This document shows positions 1-6,674 of a stretch of DNA of 7,547 nt, in pieces. The translations under genes and the position numbers were made by a program. Source of the stretch: Kiloniellales bacterium (GTDB taxonomy: Bacteria; Pseudomonadota; Alphaproteobacteria; Kiloniellales; JAKSBE01); assembly GCA_030067055.1 (NCBI GenBank), contig JASJAL010000424.1:1-7547 (forward strand), in the 5' to 3' direction. Position 1 is the first letter of the stretch. Each line of letters opens with the position of its first letter. The notes under the pieces were generated by a model. The model was given only the letters and a program-made list of their open reading frames with translations. It was not told the origin of the DNA and did not search any database.

Positions 1-77
1 GCTTCCGGGACCTGAACCTGCAGGATGTCCCCGACGATCGACAGAATTCTCGAGTAACGCACAAGTTCGCGCGTCAT
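1..77 (-). CDS. Partial CDS, N-terminus resembling a rotary ATPase (F1/V1) alpha/beta-type subunit
   Basis: Only the first 25 codons and part of the next are in the window; the gene continues past the left edge. The start is an ATG preceded by a good ribosome binding site (GGGAG core at 87-91 on the plus strand as CTCCC, 9-nt spacing). The segment RILSIVGDILQVQVPE has the spacing of the beta-barrel that opens F1 beta and V1 A/B subunits, for which F1 beta is typically of the form GKITQVIGAVVDVQFPE. This is seen by eye over about 17 residues. If right, the protein would be a nucleotide-binding or catalytic head subunit, and an ATPase operon would follow the arginine deiminase genes. V-type subunit B is my preferred reading because the start differs somewhat from standard F1 beta. 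That there is a real gene start is likely; the family is uncertain. It could be an unrelated protein with a similar beta-strand pattern. Confidence 0.5.
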   Translation of the reverse strand, partial: MTRELVRYSRILSIVGDILQVQVPE

Positions 78-85
78 GCCGGCTG

Positions 86-92
86 TCTCCCT
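86..92 (-). promoter_or_regulatory. Ribosome binding site of the gene after arcC
   Basis: The minus strand reads AGGGAGA here, with nine bases between the GGGAG core and the ATG at 77. This is the main reason for accepting that ATG as a true start although little of the gene is visible. Confidence 0.6.
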
Positions 93-151
93 GTGCCCTG
101 AACGCCCGACTCCCGTTGACCGGGCTCCCCGTCGAGTCGTTCTTTAGTCCG

Positions 152-187
152 GCTCCGCTGGAGGCGCTGCGTCGCCTCAACCGGAGC
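152..187 (-). terminator. Stem-loop spanning the arcC stop codon (possible weak terminator or mRNA-end structure)
   Basis: Two nested perfect stems can be read: outer GCTCCG/CGGAGC (152-157 with 182-187) and inner GAGGCG/CGCCTC (161-166 with 173-178). A 3x3 internal loop separates them and a 6-nt apical loop closes the hairpin. The arcC stop codon lies inside the structure (177-179). No U-run follows on either strand, so a classical intrinsic terminator is not shown. A factor-dependent terminator, an exonuclease-blocking 3' end, or an element lowering read-through into the next gene are all possible. Confidence 0.4.
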
Positions 188-1115
188 TGTGATATTCCGT
201 TCCGCTTGCGGACCCGCTGATCGTCGTGCCGGCCTTGCCCTCCAGTATAGCAGGAAGATCGGCCAGCGCACCGATTGCCGCCGCCTTGCCGGTCCGCGCG
301 GCGAACTGGCAGGCGGCCGCGACCTTCGGGCCCATCGATCCCGCCGCGAACTCGTGTTCGCCCATCGCGTCCGGCGACGCCAGCCGGATGCCGCGGGCCT
401 CGGGCGTACCCCAGTCGAGATAGACCGCGTCGGCATCGGTCGCCATGATGAAGAGGTCGGCATCGAGGTCCCGCGCCAGCAACTCGCTTGCGAGGTCCTT
501 GTCGATCACCGCCTCGACGCCGTGCAGCTTGCGGTTCTCGTCATAGATCGTCGGGATACCGCCACCCCCGGCGCAGATCACGATCGTCTTCTGCTCCAAG
601 AGCCACTTGATCGGCCGGATCTCGAAGATGCGCTTGGGCAAGGGCGAGGCGACCACGCGGCGCCACTTGTCGCCGTCCGGCTTGATCGCCCAGTTTTTCT
701 CCTCCGCGAAGCGACGCGCATCTGCCTCCTCGTAGACGGGGCCGATGAACTTGGTCGGGTTCTCGAAGGCCGGATCCGCGGGATCGACCTCGATCATGGT
801 CAGCATGGTCGCAAAGGGCACCTCGAAAGGCAGCAGGTTGCCCATTTCCTGCTCGATCATGTAGCCGATCATGCCCTCGGTCTGGGCCCCCAGGACGTCG
901 AGAGGATAGGCCTCGTCCGGCTTGTAGGCGGCCCCCTGGAGGGCCAGCAAGCCGACCTGGGGGCCGTTCCCGTGGGAGATGACCAGCTCGTGCTCTTTGG
1001 CGATCGGCGCCATCGCCTGGGCGGCGACCCGAACGTTCTCGCGCTGGTTTTCTGCGGTCAATGCCTGGCCGCGACGCAGCAAGGCATTGCCGCCCAGGGC
1101 GACGACGACACGCAT
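177..1115 (-). CDS. arcC: Carbamate kinase
   Basis: Last enzyme of the arginine deiminase pathway: carbamoyl phosphate plus ADP gives ATP and carbamate, which breaks down to CO2 and ammonia; cytoplasmic. The 312 residues match the usual family length of about 310. Amino-acid-kinase-fold motifs appear in order: the N-terminal phosphate loop [13 protein letters not shown] (residues 4-16), SHGNGPQVG (47-55), CAGGGGIP (181-188), VIDKDLAS (203-210) and GSMGPKVAA (259-267). The family normally ends soon after a GTTI motif, seen here at 297-299 and just beyond. About 12 small or polar residues follow (ending HSSG), a slightly unusual tail. The ATG lies 3 bp after the arcB stop, and its ribosome site GGGAG (1123-1127 on the plus strand as CTCCC) is inside the end of arcB with 7-nt spacing. 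Translation is therefore probably coupled to arcB. Confidence 0.97.
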   Translation of the reverse strand: MRVVVALGGNALLRRGQALTAENQRENVRVAAQAMAPIAKEHELVISHGNGPQVGLLALQGAAYKPDEAYPLDVLGAQTEGMIGYMIEQEMGNLLPFEVPFATMLTMIEVDPADPAFENPTKFIGPVYEEADARRFAEEKNWAIKPDGDKWRRVVASPLPKRIFEIRPIKWLLEQKTIVICAGGGGIPTIYDENRKLHGVEAVIDKDLASELLARDLDADLFIMATDADAVYLDWGTPEARGIRLASPDAMGEHEFAAGSMGPKVAAACQFAARTGKAAAIGALADLPAILEGKAGTTISGSASGTEYHSSG

Positions 1116-1118
1116 GGC

Positions 1119-2120
1119 TTAGCTCCCTATCGTCGCGACGAGGACCGCCTTGATGGTGTGCATGCGGTTCTCGGCCTGCTCGAACTGGATCCCGGCCGGG
1201 GATTCGAAGACCTCGTCGGTGACCTCCATCTCGGCGATGCCGAACTTCTCGTACATGTCCTCGCCGACCTTGGTCTCGCGGTTGTGGAAGGCCGGCAGGC
1301 AGTGCATGAACTTGGTGCTCGGGACCCCGGTCGCAGCCATCAGCTCGCTGGTCACCTGATAGGGCTTGAGCAGCTTGATCCGCTCCTCCCAGACCTCGGC
1401 GGGCTCGCCCATCGAGACCCAGACGTCGGTATGAATGAAGTCGGCGCCGCTGACCGCCTCGTGGGGATCCTCGGTGATCGTCAGGCGTGCGCCGTAGGTC
1501 TCGGCGAGATCGCGGGCGGGACCGAGGAACTCGTCGCTCGGCCAATTCGCCTTCGGGCCGGCAATCCGCACGTCCATGCCAAGGATGCAGCCGACGATCA
1601 TCAGGGAGTGGCCCATATTGCTTCGGGCATCGCCGACGAAGGCATAGGAGATGTCGTGCAGCGGCTTGTCGCTATGTTCGCGCATCGTCAGCACGTCGGC
1701 CAGCATCTGGGTCGGGTGGAACTCGTCGGTCAGGCCGTTGAAGACCGGGACCCCGGCGTATTGCCCCAGCTCCTCGACGATTTCCTGGCCGAAGCCGCGG
1801 TACTCGATGGCATCGTACATGCGGCCCAGGACCCGCGCCGTGTCCTTCATCGACTCCTTGTGGCCGATCTGCGAGCCGGAGGGCCCGAGGTAGGTGACGC
1901 CGGCGCCCTGATCCATGGCGGCCACCTCGAAGGCGCACATGGTTCGGGTCGAGGTCTTCTCGAAGATCAAGCAGATATTCTTACCTTTCAGACGCTGCTG
2001 CTCCGTCCCTGAGTATTTGGCGCGTTTCAGGTCCCGGGATAGGTCCAGCAGGTAACGCAGCTCGCGCTGGTTGAAGTCCAGAATCTTAAGGAAATTACGT
2101 CCCTTGAGATTGAATGCCAT
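1119..2120 (-). CDS. arcB: Ornithine carbamoyltransferase, catabolic type
   Basis: In the ADI pathway this enzyme runs as citrulline plus phosphate to ornithine plus carbamoyl phosphate; cytoplasmic. The 333 residues match the family (about 330-336). Signature motifs are all present: the carbamoyl-phosphate loop STRT (residues 57-60), SQIGHKES (83-90), HPTQ (135-138), DVWVSMG (232-238) and the ornithine/catalytic loop HCLP (273-276). The catabolic assignment, arcB rather than argF, rests on its position between arcA and arcC, since the sequence motifs are shared by both types. The ATG start is firm: an exceptionally strong ribosome site GGAGGT lies 8 nt upstream (2129-2134), and the N-terminal [16 protein letters not shown] is typical. 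A 388-bp structured spacer separates it from arcA, so it may have its own promoter or post-transcriptional control. arcC follows after 3 bp. Confidence 0.96.
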   Translation of the reverse strand: MAFNLKGRNFLKILDFNQRELRYLLDLSRDLKRAKYSGTEQQRLKGKNICLIFEKTSTRTMCAFEVAAMDQGAGVTYLGPSGSQIGHKESMKDTARVLGRMYDAIEYRGFGQEIVEELGQYAGVPVFNGLTDEFHPTQMLADVLTMREHSDKPLHDISYAFVGDARSNMGHSLMIVGCILGMDVRIAGPKANWPSDEFLGPARDLAETYGARLTITEDPHEAVSGADFIHTDVWVSMGEPAEVWEERIKLLKPYQVTSELMAATGVPSTKFMHCLPAFHNRETKVGEDMYEKFGIAEMEVTDEVFESPAGIQFEQAENRMHTIKAVLVATIGS

Positions 2121-2128
2121 CGTCCTTG

Positions 2129-2134
2129 ACCTCC
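2129..2134 (-). promoter_or_regulatory. Strong ribosome binding site of arcB
   Basis: The minus strand reads GGAGGT, a near-complete anti-Shine-Dalgarno match, 8 nt before the arcB ATG. It is the longest match among the gene starts in this window and fixes the start codon. Confidence 0.8.
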
Positions 2135-2178
2135 GTTTTCTGGCCCATCGGCCATCGTCAGTTACGCTAAGGCTTGCA

Positions 2179-2197
2179 TCGGATCTTCGCTATCCGA
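2179..2197. repeat. Inverted repeat, 6-bp arms, 7-nt spacer
   Basis: TCGGAT (2179-2184) and ATCCGA (2192-2197) are perfect complements around a 7-nt centre. It lies about 60 bp before the arcB start. It could be a protein-binding site or a small leader hairpin; arms of this length also occur by chance. Confidence 0.35.
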
Positions 2198-2201
2198 ATC
2201 G

Positions 2202-2222
2202 GGCAATTCATGACCAATTGCC
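2202..2222. repeat. Inverted repeat, 7-bp arms, 7-nt spacer (operator-like)
   Basis: GGCAATT (2202-2208) and AATTGCC (2216-2222) are perfect complements with a 7-nt centre, giving a 21-bp dyad. The AT-rich inner arms and the length resemble a dimeric regulator operator. It overlaps one copy of the TGACCAA direct repeat. It does not match the FNR/ANR consensus TTGAT-N4-ATCAA. Its regulator is unknown. Confidence 0.4.
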
Positions 2223-2237
2223 GACGTTTTTGACCAA
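2211..2237. repeat. Direct repeat TGACCAA with exact 20-bp period
   Basis: TGACCAA occurs at 2211-2217 and 2231-2237 (TTGGTCA on the minus strand). The period is 20 bp, about two helical turns, which would place two bound proteins on the same DNA face. The copies sit roughly 90-115 bp before the arcB start. Two copies of a 7-mer could be chance. Confidence 0.35.
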
Positions 2238-2246
2238 CTCCATCAC

Positions 2247-2277
2247 CGGCTTCTCTGTCGCGCTCCCGTGCAAGCCG
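2247..2277. repeat. Inverted repeat, 6-bp arms, 19-nt loop
   Basis: CGGCTT (2247-2252) and AAGCCG (2272-2277) pair perfectly. The long loop makes it a weak hairpin alone, but it lies in line with neighbouring stems and may be part of a larger leader fold. Confidence 0.25.
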
Positions 2278-2294
2278 AAAACTCTTGCCGACGC

Positions 2295-2318
2295 GGCGAG
2301 AAGCGATCTCTTCTCGCC
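2295..2318. repeat. Strong hairpin in the arcA-arcB spacer, 9-bp perfect stem
   Basis: GGCGAGAAG (2295-2303) and CTTCTCGCC (2310-2318) form a perfect 9-bp stem closed by a 6-nt loop. On the arc (minus) strand no immediate U-run follows; the first TTTT comes about 14 nt later, so a standard terminator is not supported. Partial termination, RNase processing or protection of the arcA mRNA 3' end are plausible roles. It lies roughly 190 bp after the arcA stop and about 175 bp before arcB. Confidence 0.55.
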
Positions 2319-2415
2319 CCCTCGCCGTGTCTGCGACCATCAATCCTCAGACTGGACCTGGGCCCGGAGGGCTAGCCACGACATCTGAACCAGGCAAATC
2401 CTGTCCCAGAGCTCT

Positions 2416-2459
2416 GACTTCGCAACCGCGCGGAATGCGGGTTACCCTGGATCCAAGTC
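2416..2459. repeat. Palindrome-rich, possibly folded element just after arcA
   Basis: GACTT (2416-2420) pairs with AAGTC (2455-2459). Directly stacked inside it, CGCA (2421-2424) pairs with TGCG (2436-2439) around the palindrome CCGCGCGG (2426-2433). The rest of the enclosed segment carries GGGTTACCC and the palindrome TGGATCCA (2448-2455). It could be a small structured RNA, a degenerate dispersed intergenic repeat, or coincidence; no known RNA family is recognised. Confidence 0.25.
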
Positions 2460-2508
2460 TGCGGTTTGATGGCCTCCCTTCTATTCTCGCCCGGCTGTCC
2501 CGACCGAC

Positions 2509-3741
2509 CTAGTAGTTCACCGGATCGCGCAGGATCGGGCAGGTCATGCAGTGACCGCCGCCTCGGCCCCGCCCCAGCTCGTTGCCGGCGATGGTGACCA
2601 CCTCGATACCGGCCTTGCGGAGCAGGGTGTTGGTGTAAGTGTTGCGCTCGTAGGCAACCACCACACCCGGCTCCAGGGCGACCACGTTGTTGCCGTCGTC
2701 CCACTGCTCCCGCTCGGCCTCGTAGGCATCGCCGCCGGTGTGGACGCAGTTGAACTTCTTGAGGCCAACCGCCTCCGCGACCACCGTCGGGAAGGGCTTT
2801 TTCTCCTCAACGACCGAGATCTCGCCATCCTTGTCACCGGGCCGGATCGAGAAGGGCCGGATCTGATCGACGACCTCTGGGAACATGTTGACGACCTCTT
2901 CGCTGCAGAGCGTGAACACCGTATCCAGATGCATGGCGGCCCGTTCCTTGGGCATGCCCGCGGCGATGACGTGCTCGGCTCCGCCCTTGGCGAACAGGGC
3001 TCGCGCGACCTGGCCGACCGCTTGCGGCGTGGTGCGTTCGCCCATGCCGATCAACACGACGCCCTTGCCGACCGGCATGACGTCGCCGCCCTCGACCCGG
3101 GCCATGCCGTGGTCGTTCTCCACGTCGTCGCCCCACCAGAACTGGAAGTCGGCGTCCTTGAACATCGGGTGGAACTTGTAGATGGCCGCCGTGTTGAGCG
3201 TCTCCGCACGACGCGCCGGCCAGAACATCGGGTGAAGCGTGACCCCGCCGTAGATCCAGGCCGAGGGATCCCGCGTGAAGAGCTGGTTCGGCAACGGTGC
3301 GATGACGAAGTCCTGGGGCTCGAGCATGGCGGCGAGCATACCCTTGGGCTCGAAGGGCAGCTCCGCGCGGTTGACGCCGCCGATCAAGTGGACCGAGAGG
3401 TCGTAGGCATCGGTCTCCATCGCGAAGCTATAGAGCTCCCTGGCCATGCCGACACCGACCGTGTTCTCGGGCATCCTGAGGTTCAGGAGCCATTCCCGCG
3501 CCGCCGGGTCCTTCATCGTCTCTTCGAGCAGTTCCCGGAAGAGATAGACCTCGATGCCGCGATGCCGCATCTCGTCACAGAAGGCCAGGTGCTCCTGGCG
3601 CGCCTGCTTGACCCAGAGCACGTCGTCGAAGAGCAAATCGTGGCAGTTGCTCGGCGTGAGGCGGGCGATCGCCAGGCCGGGACGATGAACGATCACCTTC
3701 CTGAGTTTGCCAACTTCTGAATGGACTCCCAAAGTCGTCAT
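2509..3741 (-). CDS. arcA: Arginine deiminase
   Basis: Hydrolyses L-arginine to L-citrulline and ammonia, first step of the ADI pathway; cytoplasmic, guanidino-modifying-enzyme superfamily. The 410 residues fit the family (about 405-420). Active-site residues are all visible: Asp158 in FTRDPS, Glu217 in VEGGD, His271 and Asp273 in MHLDTVF, and nucleophilic Cys398 in GGGHCMTCP. By motif these correspond to Asp166, Glu224, His278, Asp280 and Cys406 of the Pseudomonas aeruginosa enzyme. The N-terminal [18 protein letters not shown] is also typical. The start is fixed by an AAGGAG ribosome site (3749-3754 on the plus strand as CTCCTT, 7-nt spacing). The ATG overlaps the upstream antiporter stop as ATGA (3738-3741), so the two are translationally coupled. 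This ties the antiporter to arginine metabolism. Confidence 0.98.
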   Translation of the reverse strand: MTTLGVHSEVGKLRKVIVHRPGLAIARLTPSNCHDLLFDDVLWVKQARQEHLAFCDEMRHRGIEVYLFRELLEETMKDPAAREWLLNLRMPENTVGVGMARELYSFAMETDAYDLSVHLIGGVNRAELPFEPKGMLAAMLEPQDFVIAPLPNQLFTRDPSAWIYGGVTLHPMFWPARRAETLNTAAIYKFHPMFKDADFQFWWGDDVENDHGMARVEGGDVMPVGKGVVLIGMGERTTPQAVGQVARALFAKGGAEHVIAAGMPKERAAMHLDTVFTLCSEEVVNMFPEVVDQIRPFSIRPGDKDGEISVVEEKKPFPTVVAEAVGLKKFNCVHTGGDAYEAEREQWDDGNNVVALEPGVVVAYERNTYTNTLLRKAGIEVVTIAGNELGRGRGGGHCMTCPILRDPVNY

Positions 3742-5138
3742 GTCGCTTCTCCTTGAATGACGTCGTTACTCGAGTTCGAGGCGCGCAGGCGCCATTTCAG
3801 CCAGACGAAGACCGGGACGCCGGCCATCAGCAGCAGGAAACCGTAGAAGACGACCTCCTGGCCGGCGCCGTAGATCGCCCAGGCGGTGTAGAGGAAACCG
3901 GCCACCGCGAGCCCGACCACGGGTGCCAGACGCCCCTTGCCTACAATCGTCCGCCCCTTGGTGATGTAGATCATGAGCTCGGCCAGGGCGCAGAAGAGGT
4001 AGGGCACCAGGGTCGCCAAGGTCGCCAGCAAGATGATGAAGACGAACTGGTCGACCAGGCCCTTTGTGAAGTTCATCGCGATCAGGATGCTGGCCAGCAC
4101 GTTGGAAACGACCAAGGCAAAGACCGGTGTTCCGGCCCTGGACAGCCGCCCGAAGCGTGGCGGAAAGAGATTGTCGCGCGCCGCGCCCAGCGGCACCTGG
4201 CCGGTCAGAAGGGTGAAACCGTTCAGCGTTCCGAAGGTCGAGATGCAGGCCGCAATAGCGATGAAGGTGCCGCCCAGCGCCCCCCACATGACCGTCGCCA
4301 CATCGGCGAGCGGCGCCGACGAGGTCTTGAGATCGGCCGTCGGAACGACACCCAAGGCGACCACCGTCACGAGGACGTAGACGATGGCCGCGACGCTGGT
4401 CCCGATGATGGTCGCCCGCGGGATGGTGCGTTCCGGCTCGTCGACGTCGCCGGCCGGGACGGTCGCGGACTCAAGGCCGATGAAGGCCCACAGCGTCAAG
4501 GCCGCGCAGGCGGCGATCGCGCCGGCGTTGCTCTCTTCGCTGACGTTGATCGGGGTGAAATAGACCGGATTGACGTAGGCGAGGCCAGCCACGGCTATCA
4601 GGATCAGCGGCAGCAGCTTCAGGATCGTCGTGACCAGTTGCACCAGGCCGGCCTCGCCGACGCCGCGCGCGTTGACCCAGGTGAGCAGCCAGATCGCGGC
4701 AAGGGCCGCGGCCAGTCCGGCAAGCGGCGTCTCGCCGATCGCCGGGATCAGGAACCCGAGGTAACCCGCGAAGGCGACCGCCACGGCGGCATTGCCAGCC
4801 CAAAGCGCGATCCAGTAGCCCCAGGCGATGAGGAAGCCGGCGAAGTCTCCGAATCCCTCGCGGGAATAGGCGTAGGGGCCCCCGGTCTTGGGCACCAGTC
4901 GCGCAAGCCGACCAAATATCAGGGCCAGCAGGATGGCGCCGGTCGAGGTGGCCAGCCAGCCGGCAACGGAGATCGGACCATAGGCCGCCAAGGCCGCCGG
5001 AAGCAGGAAGATGCCCGAGCCGATCATGTTCCCGACCACCAGAGCCGTGCACATCCAGAGACCGAGTCTTCTCGCCTTCACGGTCTCTCCGTGCTCTAGA
5101 TCCAGTGTGGTGCCCACCTGAAGGTCTTCCCGCAGCAT
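3738..5138 (-). CDS. AdiC-like amino acid antiporter (APC superfamily), probable arginine/ornithine exchanger
   Basis: Inner-membrane carrier of the basic amino acid/polyamine antiporter family, 466 residues, about 12 hydrophobic segments. The closest pattern I recognise is AdiC (arginine:agmatine). The TM1 break is [12 protein letters not shown] (36-47), and TM6 is [15 protein letters not shown] (216-230). Using a constant 15-residue offset to E. coli AdiC, Asn101 is Asn116, Trp202 is Trp217, and the cytoplasmic gate Tyr93/Glu208/Tyr365 is Tyr108/Glu223/Tyr380. The substrate-stacking Trp293 is Phe308 ([10 protein letters not shown]) and Cys97 is Leu112, so substrate preference may differ. 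Its stop overlaps the arcA start by 4 bp, so exchange of arginine for ornithine (the ArcD role) is the natural job; arginine/citrulline or agmatine exchange cannot be excluded. The ribosome site is weak (GGGCGGA region). The ATG at 5138 is kept because the next Met is at the TM1 edge. Confidence 0.88.
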   Translation of the reverse strand: MLREDLQVGTTLDLEHGETVKARRLGLWMCTALVVGNMIGSGIFLLPAALAAYGPISVAGWLATSTGAILLALIFGRLARLVPKTGGPYAYSREGFGDFAGFLIAWGYWIALWAGNAAVAVAFAGYLGFLIPAIGETPLAGLAAALAAIWLLTWVNARGVGEAGLVQLVTTILKLLPLILIAVAGLAYVNPVYFTPINVSEESNAGAIAACAALTLWAFIGLESATVPAGDVDEPERTIPRATIIGTSVAAIVYVLVTVVALGVVPTADLKTSSAPLADVATVMWGALGGTFIAIAACISTFGTLNGFTLLTGQVPLGAARDNLFPPRFGRLSRAGTPVFALVVSNVLASILIAMNFTKGLVDQFVFIILLATLATLVPYLFCALAELMIYITKGRTIVGKGRLAPVVGLAVAGFLYTAWAIYGAGQEVVFYGFLLLMAGVPVFVWLKWRLRASNSSNDVIQGEAT

Positions 5139-5150
5139 TTCCGCCCAGCC

Positions 5151-6551
5151 CTATTGCAAGAGCGTGCCCAGGCTGAGCGCGACCACGATGATCACGGTCA
5201 GGACCACGAGCAGCGGAAACATGAAACGCAGCCAGCGCTCGTAGGGGACGCGCCCGAGTGCCAGGCCGCCCATCACCACCGCAAAGGTCGGGTTGATCAG
5301 GTTCACCAGGCCGCTCGCCGACTGATAGGCGGTCACCACGAGGTCGCGCTGCACGTCCGCAAAATCGGCCAGTGGTGCCATGATCGGCATGGTGAGCACG
5401 GCCAGACCCGAGGACGAAGGCACGAAGAAGGAAAGCAGGGCCTGAAGCCCGAACATGGTGTTGATGAACCCGATTGCGGGCAACCCGCTGACCGCGCCCT
5501 CGGCCCAGAACAATATGGTGTCGGTCATCTTGCCGGCATCCATCACGACCACGATGCCGCGCGCGATGCCGATAACCAGGGCCACACCCAGAAGGTCGCG
5601 GGCGCCGTCGACGAAGGTGTTGGTGAAGTCCTCCTCGCTCATACGCCCGATGATCCCGACCAGGATTGACGCGACGATGAAGAGGCCGGACATTTCGGCC
5701 ATCCACCAGCCGCCGGCGGAAACGCCCCAGATCATCACCCCGAAGCTGCCGGCGAAGATCACGAGGATAATCTTGCGCGTGGCCGTCAGCGCCATGTCAT
5801 CCGCCTCGTCGCGCCCCTTGAGGAAATGCGCCTCGTTCTCGGCGCGCCGGTCCGCAACAATGGAGCGCTCCGGATCCTTGCGGACCCCCTCCGCATAGCG
5901 CATCACGTAGATCACACAGGCCAGCCAGCAGAGGATCAGAATGACGAAGCGCAGGACGATCCCATCGGTAAAAGGCACGTCGGCCGCGTTAGCAGCGATG
6001 ACGGTCGCAAAGGGGTTGATGGTCGACCCAAGGGTGCCGACGCCGGCCCCCAGCATAATGATGGCGACGCCGGTGACCGCGTCGTAGCGCGCCGCGATCA
6101 TGACCGGAATGATCAGGGTGTAGAAGGCCAGCGATTCCTCGGCCATGCCGTAGATCGTGCCGCCGGCCGCGAAGAGCGCCATGAGGATCGGGATCATCCA
6201 CTTCTCCCGGCCCTCCAAGCTGCGCATGGCGCCGCCGATGCCGGCGTCGATCGCGCCGGTCTTGGTCACGATGCCCAGGAAGCCGCCGATGATCAGCACG
6301 AAGAGCGCGACATCGATCGCCGCTGCCTCATAGCTGCCGGGATCGTAGAATCCGGCGATGGGCGCGAGCACCACGTCGACAAAGCCTTGGGGATTTGGGT
6401 CGACCACCTTGTAAGTGCCGGGGACCGGCACCTCCTTGCCCAGCGCCTCGTTCATTTCGCGGTCATATTCGCCCGCGGGAACGAACCAAGTGGCGATGGC
6501 GACCACGATGATCAGGCCGAACAAAATCGTGTATGCGCTCGGGAACTTCAT
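5151..6551 (-). CDS. YfcC-family (DcuC-like) carrier, candidate second arginine/ornithine transporter
   Basis: Polytopic inner-membrane protein of 466 residues with 11-12 hydrophobic segments. Family marks are the N-terminal TM ending FVPAGEYDR (23-31), GMAEES (135-140), a conserved hairpin GVGTLGSTINPFATVIAANA (170-189), and the C-terminal pair FFVPSSSGLAVLTMPI (375-390) and SGLVNLINPTFAVVMGG (413-429). The two NP-containing hairpins are characteristic of this ion-transporter-like fold. Several Gram-positive and Borrelia ArcD arginine/ornithine antiporters belong to this family, so with arcA two genes downstream an arginine, citrulline, ornithine or peptide role is reasonable. Other family members are annotated only as C4-dicarboxylate or uncharacterised carriers, so the substrate is inferred from context. 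The ATG at 6551 has a modest AGGGGA site about 11 nt upstream and no in-frame alternative nearby. The antiporter starts 12 bp after its stop. Confidence 0.88.
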   Translation of the reverse strand: MKFPSAYTILFGLIIVVAIATWFVPAGEYDREMNEALGKEVPVPGTYKVVDPNPQGFVDVVLAPIAGFYDPGSYEAAAIDVALFVLIIGGFLGIVTKTGAIDAGIGGAMRSLEGREKWMIPILMALFAAGGTIYGMAEESLAFYTLIIPVMIAARYDAVTGVAIIMLGAGVGTLGSTINPFATVIAANAADVPFTDGIVLRFVILILCWLACVIYVMRYAEGVRKDPERSIVADRRAENEAHFLKGRDEADDMALTATRKIILVIFAGSFGVMIWGVSAGGWWMAEMSGLFIVASILVGIIGRMSEEDFTNTFVDGARDLLGVALVIGIARGIVVVMDAGKMTDTILFWAEGAVSGLPAIGFINTMFGLQALLSFFVPSSSGLAVLTMPIMAPLADFADVQRDLVVTAYQSASGLVNLINPTFAVVMGGLALGRVPYERWLRFMFPLLVVLTVIIVVALSLGTLLQ

Positions 6552-6674
6552 GGTGTCACACTTCCCCTGCGTTTTCCTTCGGAAACCTGCCTCAGCCTGC
6601 CGTTATCGGCCCGCCGGACATGACTGCGGATCGATGCGGGCAAGCGCTGAAGTGAAACGCGCCTTTCCACGGCC
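6552..6674 (-). promoter_or_regulatory. Intergenic region before the YfcC carrier, probable promoter or read-through region
   Basis: This 123-bp gap between the binding-protein gene and the first carrier is the only sizeable gap ahead of the carrier-arcA block, so an operon promoter could lie here. I see no convincing -35/-10 pair and no FNR/ANR-like TTGAT-N4-ATCAA dyad. A small stem, TTTCC/GGAAA around a 3-nt loop, occurs near the start of the carrier, close to its ribosome site. There is no U-tract terminator after the binding-protein gene, so read-through from it is also possible. Confidence 0.3.

Larger units (their letters stand above)
2121..2508 (-). other. 388-bp non-coding arcA-arcB spacer, structured leader of arcBC
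   Basis: No frame here looks like a real gene on either strand; the short open frames across it have no family-like sequence or ribosome site that I can see. Instead it holds several inverted repeats (annotated separately at 2179-2197, 2202-2222, 2247-2277, 2295-2318 and 2416-2459), a 20-bp-spaced direct repeat, and the arcB ribosome site. The remaining genes of the cluster from the YfcC carrier to arcC are packed with gaps of -4 to +12 bp, so this spacer is an outlier. It is the most likely site for a second promoter, an attenuator, RNA processing or a small RNA. I see no convincing sigma70, sigma54 or FNR-type site. A poor candidate promoter is TTGGTC, 17 bp, GATAGC on the minus strand, overlapping the direct repeats. 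Confidence 0.6.

Noticed and set aside
189..2012. Very long plus-strand open frame (607 codons) antisense to arcC and arcB
   Set aside because: It lies opposite two unmistakable genes, its translation is low-complexity and rich in Arg, Gly, Asp and Leu, and it shows no domain. It is a codon-bias shadow in high-GC DNA.
2208..2223. Possible sigma54 promoter (TGG ... TTGC) on the minus strand before arcB
   Set aside because: The GG and GC dinucleotides are one base too close for the strict -24/-12 spacing, and the conserved CAC after TGG is missing.
2295..2318. 9-bp hairpin as a classical intrinsic terminator of arcA
   Set aside because: The stem is strong, but no U-run directly follows on the arc strand; kept as a hairpin of unknown role.
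2285..2512. Short plus-strand open frame in the arcA-arcB spacer as a small gene
   Set aside because: No recognisable family and no convincing ribosome binding site. It ends almost exactly at the arcA 3' end and lies over the inverted repeats.
2551..3720. Plus-strand open frame (389 codons) opposite arcA
   Set aside because: Antisense to an intact arginine deiminase with all catalytic residues; the His/Asp/Arg-rich translation is typical of a mirrored GC-rich gene.
3753..5099. Plus-strand open frame (448 codons) opposite the AdiC-like antiporter
   Set aside because: Extremely charged, repetitive translation (Asp, Arg, Gln, Gly, His) as expected from the complement of a membrane protein gene; no family resemblance.
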